Source of the DNA: Candidatus Gastranaerophilales bacterium
GTDB taxonomy: Bacteria > Cyanobacteriota > Vampirovibrionia > Gastranaerophilales > Gastranaerophilaceae
Direction of reading: 5' to 3'
Assembly (NCBI GenBank): GCA_944323135.1
Contig: CALURI010000010.1
Coordinates: 1-64,000, forward strand
DNA length: 64,000 nt
A model generated the notes under the pieces. It was not told the origin of the DNA. It worked only from the letters and a program-made list of their open reading frames with translations, and made no database searches. Positions 60,181-64,000 of the stretch are shown piece after piece. How positions within the stretch are numbered: the first letter of the stretch is position 1; each line of letters begins with the position of its first letter. The translations under genes were made by a program, and so were the position numbers.

Positions 60181-60855
60181 TTATAAAATCATATCAGACA
60201 ATTTTTTAAAAAATACTCTTGATGAATCAATTGCCGAATTTATTGAATTTTGAGCGATTTCAGGCCATCTTTGAACATTTTCAGAAGTAGGAATTTCTAA
60301 CCCCTTTGTGTGATTAACAACACTCATAAAAATATCGTCATAATCTTCATCTTTAAATTTAATAGGAGATTTTGCACGTTTTGCAATTAATTCATCTTCA
60401 TGCCTGTATACAAAATCTTCAAAAGCCTTATGGATTTTCATCTCTTTTAATTTTTCAAAGAAATTACCACGTTCAACATGCAAACCCATACTCATATCAT
60501 CTAAAAAATGTTTTGCTCTTCCTGCTTGTTCTGCCATTTTTATAAAGGAATTGTTTTGGTGATATTGCAGCATTAAATCAATATGCTTATTATATTTTGC
60601 TCTTGCATTATGCTGCCAATCAAAATCAAAAAAACTTGAACGCGGTTTAAAATATGATTCAAATGGATAATAAAAATGAGTATTTGATTTAAAACCGAGT
60701 TCATCAAAATCCGGATTCTGAACAGCTTCACGAATTATAGGAATATATTTCTTCAACTTTGGAAATTCATTTTTAATAACAGTATCTGCAATTTTTCTAT
60801 GTGTATTATAATTAAATCCAAAATTTACATTATTGTGTGTTTTATCTACTTTCAT
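60181..60855 (-). CDS. Zinc-dependent phospholipase C-like protein with N-terminal VNFG motif
   Basis: 224 aa, no signal peptide. The spacing of polar residues fits the all-helical Zn-PLC/P1-nuclease fold: NTHRKIA (His19), NPDFDE (Asp49), NTHFYYP (His60), KHID (His91), AGRAKHFLDD (His116, Asp120) and GLHV (His126). In that family these bind three zinc ions. The protein starts with NNVNFGFNYN, the motif shared with the small protein at 29699. It might act on lipids or nucleic acids; the lack of a Sec signal is unusual for the family. Confidence 0.65.
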   Translation of the reverse strand: MKVDKTHNNVNFGFNYNTHRKIADTVIKNEFPKLKKYIPIIREAVQNPDFDELGFKSNTHFYYPFESYFKPRSSFFDFDWQHNARAKYNKHIDLMLQYHQNNSFIKMAEQAGRAKHFLDDMSMGLHVERGNFFEKLKEMKIHKAFEDFVYRHEDELIAKRAKSPIKFKDEDYDDIFMSVVNHTKGLEIPTSENVQRWPEIAQNSINSAIDSSRVFFKKLSDMIL

Positions 60856-60924
60856 AACTCAATTTTATAGCAAAAAAATTATAAAAACAGTTGCTTTAAG
60901 AATTATTAAGCTTTATATAAATAA

Positions 60925-60950
60925 AAAAGACCTCTATAAAGAGGTCTTTT
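60925..60950 (-). terminator. Terminator after clpB
   Basis: AAAAGACCTC, loop TATAAA, GAGGTCTTTT, between clpB and the start of the phospholipase-like gene on the same strand. Confidence 0.88.
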
Positions 60951-60967
60951 GCTTTAATTTATTTTTT

Positions 60968-63565
60968 TTATCCTTTTTTAAAAACAATTTCATCATTTTC
61001 AACATCTATTATAACTTTATCAGCTCTGATAAATTTCTGAGACAAAATTTGTTTTGATAAAGGATTTTCAATCAGTTGTCTTATTACACGTTTTAAAGGT
61101 CTTGCACCATAAACCGGATTGAACCCGCGTGTAGCCAAAAATTCTTTTGCATCATCTGTTATTTCAAATTCAATTTCCTGATCTTTCAAAAGTCTTCTCA
61201 AATAATCCATTTGAATATCAACTATTTGAGTCAAATCTCTCATATTTAAAGCTCTAAAGAATATAGTTTCATCTATTCTGTTTAAAAATTCAGGTTTAAA
61301 TCTGCTTCTCAAAACTTCTAAGACTTTTTCCTTTGTTTCCTCAAAATTTTGAGTAGAACCGATTGAATTTAATGTACTTTCAAGAATAATATCACTTCCG
61401 ATATTTGAAGTCATAATAATCAAAGTATTTTTAAAATCAACAGTTCTTCCTTTTGAATCAGTCAAACGACCGTCATCGAATATTTGTAACATAATATTGA
61501 AAACATCCGGGTGAGCCTTTTCAATTTCATCAAAAAGTACAACCGAATAAGGTTTTCTTCTGACAGCTTCAGTTAATTGACCTCCTTCATCATAACCTAC
61601 ATACCCCGGAGGAGCTCCGACCAATCTTGATACATTGTGTTTTTCCATATATTCAGACATATCAATACGAATTAGAGCATCTTCATCATTAAACATAAAT
61701 TCTGCCAATGATTTAGCAAGCTCAGTTTTACCAACACCTGTCGGACCTAAGAATAAGAAAGTCCCGATTGGACGTTTAGGATCTTTTAAACCTGAACGTG
61801 CGCGGCGAATTGCATCTGATACCGTATCTACTGCTTCTTCTTGACCTACTAAACGTTTATGAAGAATTTCTTCCATATTCAGAAGTTTTTGTTTTTCACT
61901 TTCTACAAGCTTATTTACAGGAATACCTGTCCACTTGCTTACAACATTTGCAATATCTTCATCATCTATTTCTTCTTTCAACAATTTATTATCTGCTTTT
62001 TCTTTATTTTGAGCAGCTTTTAATTGTTTTTCAAGTTCAAGAAGTTTACCGTACTTAAGTTCTGCTGCTGTTTGTAAATCAGTATTACGTTCGGCTTCTT
62101 CTATTTTATTTTTAACTTTTTCAATTTCTTCTTTGATACCAGCTTCACCTGTAATAGATGCTTTTTCTTGCTCCCATTGAGCTTTTAGTTTCACGATTTT
62201 TCCTTCTAATTCATCTATTTGTTTTGTCAAATCTTCAACTTTTACTTTTGCATCTTCGTCATCTTCTTTTTTCAATGCCTCGCGTTCAATTTCAAGTTGG
62301 ATTTTTTGACGCATCATTTTATCAATTTCTTCCGGCATTGAATCAATTTCTATACGCAAAGAAGATGCTGCTTCATCTATTAAATCTATAGCTTTATCTG
62401 GTAAAAATCTATCTGTAATATATCTGTCTGATAACTTTGCAGCTGCTATTAAAGCGCTGTCTAAAATTCTTATACCATGGTGAACTTCATATTTTTCTTT
62501 CAAACCTCTCAAAATAGAAATTGTATCTTCTACTGATGGTTCACCTACCAAGACCGGTTGAAATCTTCTTTCTAATGCCGGATCTTTTTCAATATATTTA
62601 CGATACTCATTAATCGTAGTTGCACCTATTGTCCTTAAAACCCCGCGCGCCAGCATTGGTTTTAATAAATTTCCTGCATCCATTGAGCCTTCTGTTGCGC
62701 CTGCACCGACTACCGTATGTAATTCATCTATAAACATAACAATTTCGCCGTTTGAATCTTCAACTTCTTTCAAAACAGCTTTCAAACGTTCTTCAAATTC
62801 TCCTCGGAATTTTGCACCTGCAACTAAAGCGCCCATATCAAGAGAAACAAGTTTTACATCTTTTAAACTTTCAGGTACATCTCCACGAACAATACGCTGA
62901 GCAAGTCCTTCAACAATTGCGGTTTTCCCAACACCGGGTTCCCCAATTAATACAGGATTATTTTTTGTACGTCTATTTAATACTTGAATAATTCTTCTCA
63001 CTTCCTCGTCACGGCCAATTACAGGATCTAATTTACCCTTTCTTGCAAAGACTGTTAAATCAGTTGAAAATTTTTCTAACGCTTTCATATTTTCTTCTGC
63101 ATTTTTGTTATCCACTTTTTTATTACCTCTTATTTTTTTCATAACATTTAGAACTTTTGCAGCATCTACGTTATAATTTTTCAATAGTAACTGAATCGGA
63201 CTGTTATCAAGTCTTGTCATAGCCAATAATATCGATTCAGCACTTATAAATTCATCCTTAAACTCCTCAGCCTGCTGTCCTGCAAGATCTAACAATCTAT
63301 AAGTAATTGTAGATAAAAAAACCTGACCGGAAGGCGGACCTGATATAGTCGGGAAAGAATTCACAACGGATACTACTTTATCAATAAAACCTTGATTTAA
63401 AAGCTTAAGTTCTGTTAAATAATCTTTTATTGCACCACTATCTTTTATCATGGCAAGCATTATATGCTCAGGCTGCATTTCTGAATTTCTGTGTTCCTGC
63501 ATAATTGCGCCGGCAGAATTTAAAAGTTCCTGAGAATAATTAGTAAACTTTTCAAAATTTGGCAT
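60968..63565 (-). CDS. clpB: ATP-dependent disaggregase ClpB
   Basis: About 865 aa Hsp100. The N-domain has two Clp_N repeats (about 5-145). AAA-1 has Walker [14 protein letters not shown] and [14 protein letters not shown] middle coiled coil (about 405-525) distinguishes ClpB from ClpA/ClpC. AAA-2 has [29 protein letters not shown] and the C-terminal [11 protein letters not shown]. Start at 63565: AAGGAG lies 9 nt upstream, and the TTG three codons earlier overlaps that site region. TATAAT lies about 30 nt further up. It reactivates aggregated proteins with DnaK. Confidence 0.97.
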   Translation of the reverse strand: MPNFEKFTNYSQELLNSAGAIMQEHRNSEMQPEHIMLAMIKDSGAIKDYLTELKLLNQGFIDKVVSVVNSFPTISGPPSGQVFLSTITYRLLDLAGQQAEEFKDEFISAESILLAMTRLDNSPIQLLLKNYNVDAAKVLNVMKKIRGNKKVDNKNAEENMKALEKFSTDLTVFARKGKLDPVIGRDEEVRRIIQVLNRRTKNNPVLIGEPGVGKTAIVEGLAQRIVRGDVPESLKDVKLVSLDMGALVAGAKFRGEFEERLKAVLKEVEDSNGEIVMFIDELHTVVGAGATEGSMDAGNLLKPMLARGVLRTIGATTINEYRKYIEKDPALERRFQPVLVGEPSVEDTISILRGLKEKYEVHHGIRILDSALIAAAKLSDRYITDRFLPDKAIDLIDEAASSLRIEIDSMPEEIDKMMRQKIQLEIEREALKKEDDEDAKVKVEDLTKQIDELEGKIVKLKAQWEQEKASITGEAGIKEEIEKVKNKIEEAERNTDLQTAAELKYGKLLELEKQLKAAQNKEKADNKLLKEEIDDEDIANVVSKWTGIPVNKLVESEKQKLLNMEEILHKRLVGQEEAVDTVSDAIRRARSGLKDPKRPIGTFLFLGPTGVGKTELAKSLAEFMFNDEDALIRIDMSEYMEKHNVSRLVGAPPGYVGYDEGGQLTEAVRRKPYSVVLFDEIEKAHPDVFNIMLQIFDDGRLTDSKGRTVDFKNTLIIMTSNIGSDIILESTLNSIGSTQNFEETKEKVLEVLRSRFKPEFLNRIDETIFFRALNMRDLTQIVDIQMDYLRRLLKDQEIEFEITDDAKEFLATRGFNPVYGARPLKRVIRQLIENPLSKQILSQKFIRADKVIIDVENDEIVFKKG

Positions 63566-63664
63566 ACATGTCAACTCCTTTACAAAAACTCTTATAATTA
63601 TATTTTAACGTTAAATTTGTAAAAGTCAGCGAAATTAATGTTTAATTAATTATTCATATTGATA

Positions 63665-63735
63665 AAAAAAATCGTAAATAATAAAAACATAAGTTTTAAT
63701 TATATCAGGAGGTAATATTATGGATAGAGAAGAGC
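63665..63735 (+). repeat. 5' cassette repeat, copy B (upstream of pilin-like gene 3)
   Basis: Direct repeat of 59141-59210. Here the -35/-10 spacing is shortened (TTGATA then 12 bp to AATAAT), which suggests a weaker upstream promoter than at gene 2. Confidence 0.85.
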
Positions 63736-63782
63736 CCCCCCCCAGAAAGACGTATACTAGGCAAGGGATTTCAAGATTTTAA
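63720..63782 (+). CDS. Short leader frame with C9 tract, upstream of pilin-like gene 3
   Basis: AGGAGG lies 7 nt before the ATG. The frame reads MDREEPPPRKTYTRQGISRF and stops at TAA 63780. Compared with gene 2 it lacks the nine bases TGAAAATCG before the C-tract (63735-63743). The pilin frame is open across the tract and would need 8 or 11 C to join the ATG. Confidence 0.55.
   Translation: MDREEPPPRKTYTRQGISRF
63735..63743 (+). repeat. Homopolymer C9 tract at pilin-like gene 3
   Basis: Nine C, the shortest of the four tracts. Confidence 0.88.
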
Positions 63783-63837
63783 AAATTTTTGTGATTTTGC
63801 ACTTTATATTCTCATTAAAAAGATGCATAATGAAGTT

Positions 63838-64000
63838 ATGAATTACATTAGGAGAGTTTTTTATTTTTTACACATATACAGAACACGATACTGTGCATTT
63901 ACTCTTGCTGAGGTATTAATTACACTTGGAATTATCGGTGTTGTTGCAGCTTTGACTATGCCGACACTGATTCAAAATTATCAGAAAAAAAAGGCGGTTA
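63838..64000 (+). CDS. Pilin-like protein gene 3, 5' part
   Basis: Runs off the right edge. From ATG 63838: MNYIRRVFYFLHIYRTRYCA|FTLAEVLITLGIIG, a close paralogue of gene 2 with the same Ala at -1. CATAAT ends 6 nt before this ATG and TTTATA lies 17 bp further up, a weaker version of the gene 2 internal promoter. The frame is open back to the C-tract. The rest of the gene is outside the window. Confidence 0.82.
   Translation, partial: MNYIRRVFYFLHIYRTRYCAFTLAEVLITLGIIGVVAALTMPTLIQNYQKKKAV

Overview
The window is AT-rich, densely packed bacterial chromosome carrying almost only housekeeping genes. It most resembles a gut Gastranaerophilales (Vampirovibrionia/Melainabacteria, the non-photosynthetic sister group of Cyanobacteria). 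The reasons are several pseudopilin-like proteins with the FTLAEVLITLGIIG core, short proteins that begin with an N-terminal VNFG motif, HydG (fermentative, anaerobic hydrogen metabolism), ThyX, a full-length NifU with NifS, and many TPR proteins with signal peptides. No rRNA or marker gene suitable for placement is present, so the taxonomy is an inference.

Layout. 1-2508: one end of a Mu-type transposable element (DDE transposase, the start of its ATPase partner, and four copies of a 25-bp site next to the presumed terminus). 2647-9250: tRNA-Phe, infC, a 50-aa small gene, a large TPR protein overlapping dusB, a small unknown gene and argS. 9251-16900: hydG, an unknown beta-rich protein, divergent mnmA/glmU, an MFS exporter, an acyl-CoA dehydratase activase-like protein and rpsU. 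17025-24213: pilin-like gene 1, a SNF2 ATPase, gpmI, yjbQ and obgE. 24334-34988: tsaD, gshB, an MBL hydrolase, ribD, a Memo-AMMECR1 fusion, a small VNFG protein, dnaX, an LD-carboxypeptidase and nifU-nifS. 35142-46220: a repeat protein with a signal peptide, an oppF-like ATPase, smpB, a formyltransferase, mgtE, an LCP protein, two tRNA-Arg genes, an XRE regulator, a two-domain glycosyltransferase, an Na+/H+ antiporter-like protein, thyX and rpmE. 46413-58300: a small gene, a CHASE2-GGDEF cyclase, an unknown exported protein, a TPR protein, proS, pilin-like gene 4, a calpain-like peptidase candidate, gtrA, gatD, tatD, glmS and an M48 peptidase. 58293-64000: a second exported protein, pilin-like gene 2, a zinc-phospholipase-like protein, clpB and the start of pilin-like gene 3.

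The most striking signal is shared by all four pilin-like genes. Each has a strong Shine-Dalgarno sequence and ATG followed within about 12-30 nt by a run of 9-11 C (or G), the only such runs in this AT-rich window. In all four, the ATG frame and the pilin frame are out of register across the run, so a change of one or two bases would fuse them. This is the classic layout of slipped-strand phase variation and is the best candidate here for an undescribed system: a set of phase-variable type IV pilin/pseudopilin-like proteins. Genes 2 and 4 also have plausible internal starts; gene 1 has none.

A second pattern runs through the whole window. At least ten housekeeping genes (mnmA, MFS, ribD, memo, dnaX, oppF, smpB, mgtE, a TPR gene and tatD) lack a Shine-Dalgarno sequence and instead have a TATAAT/TAAAAT/TATTAT -10 box 6-7 nt before the ATG. 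This predicts leaderless mRNAs. Genes with conventional Shine-Dalgarno starts are interspersed among them.
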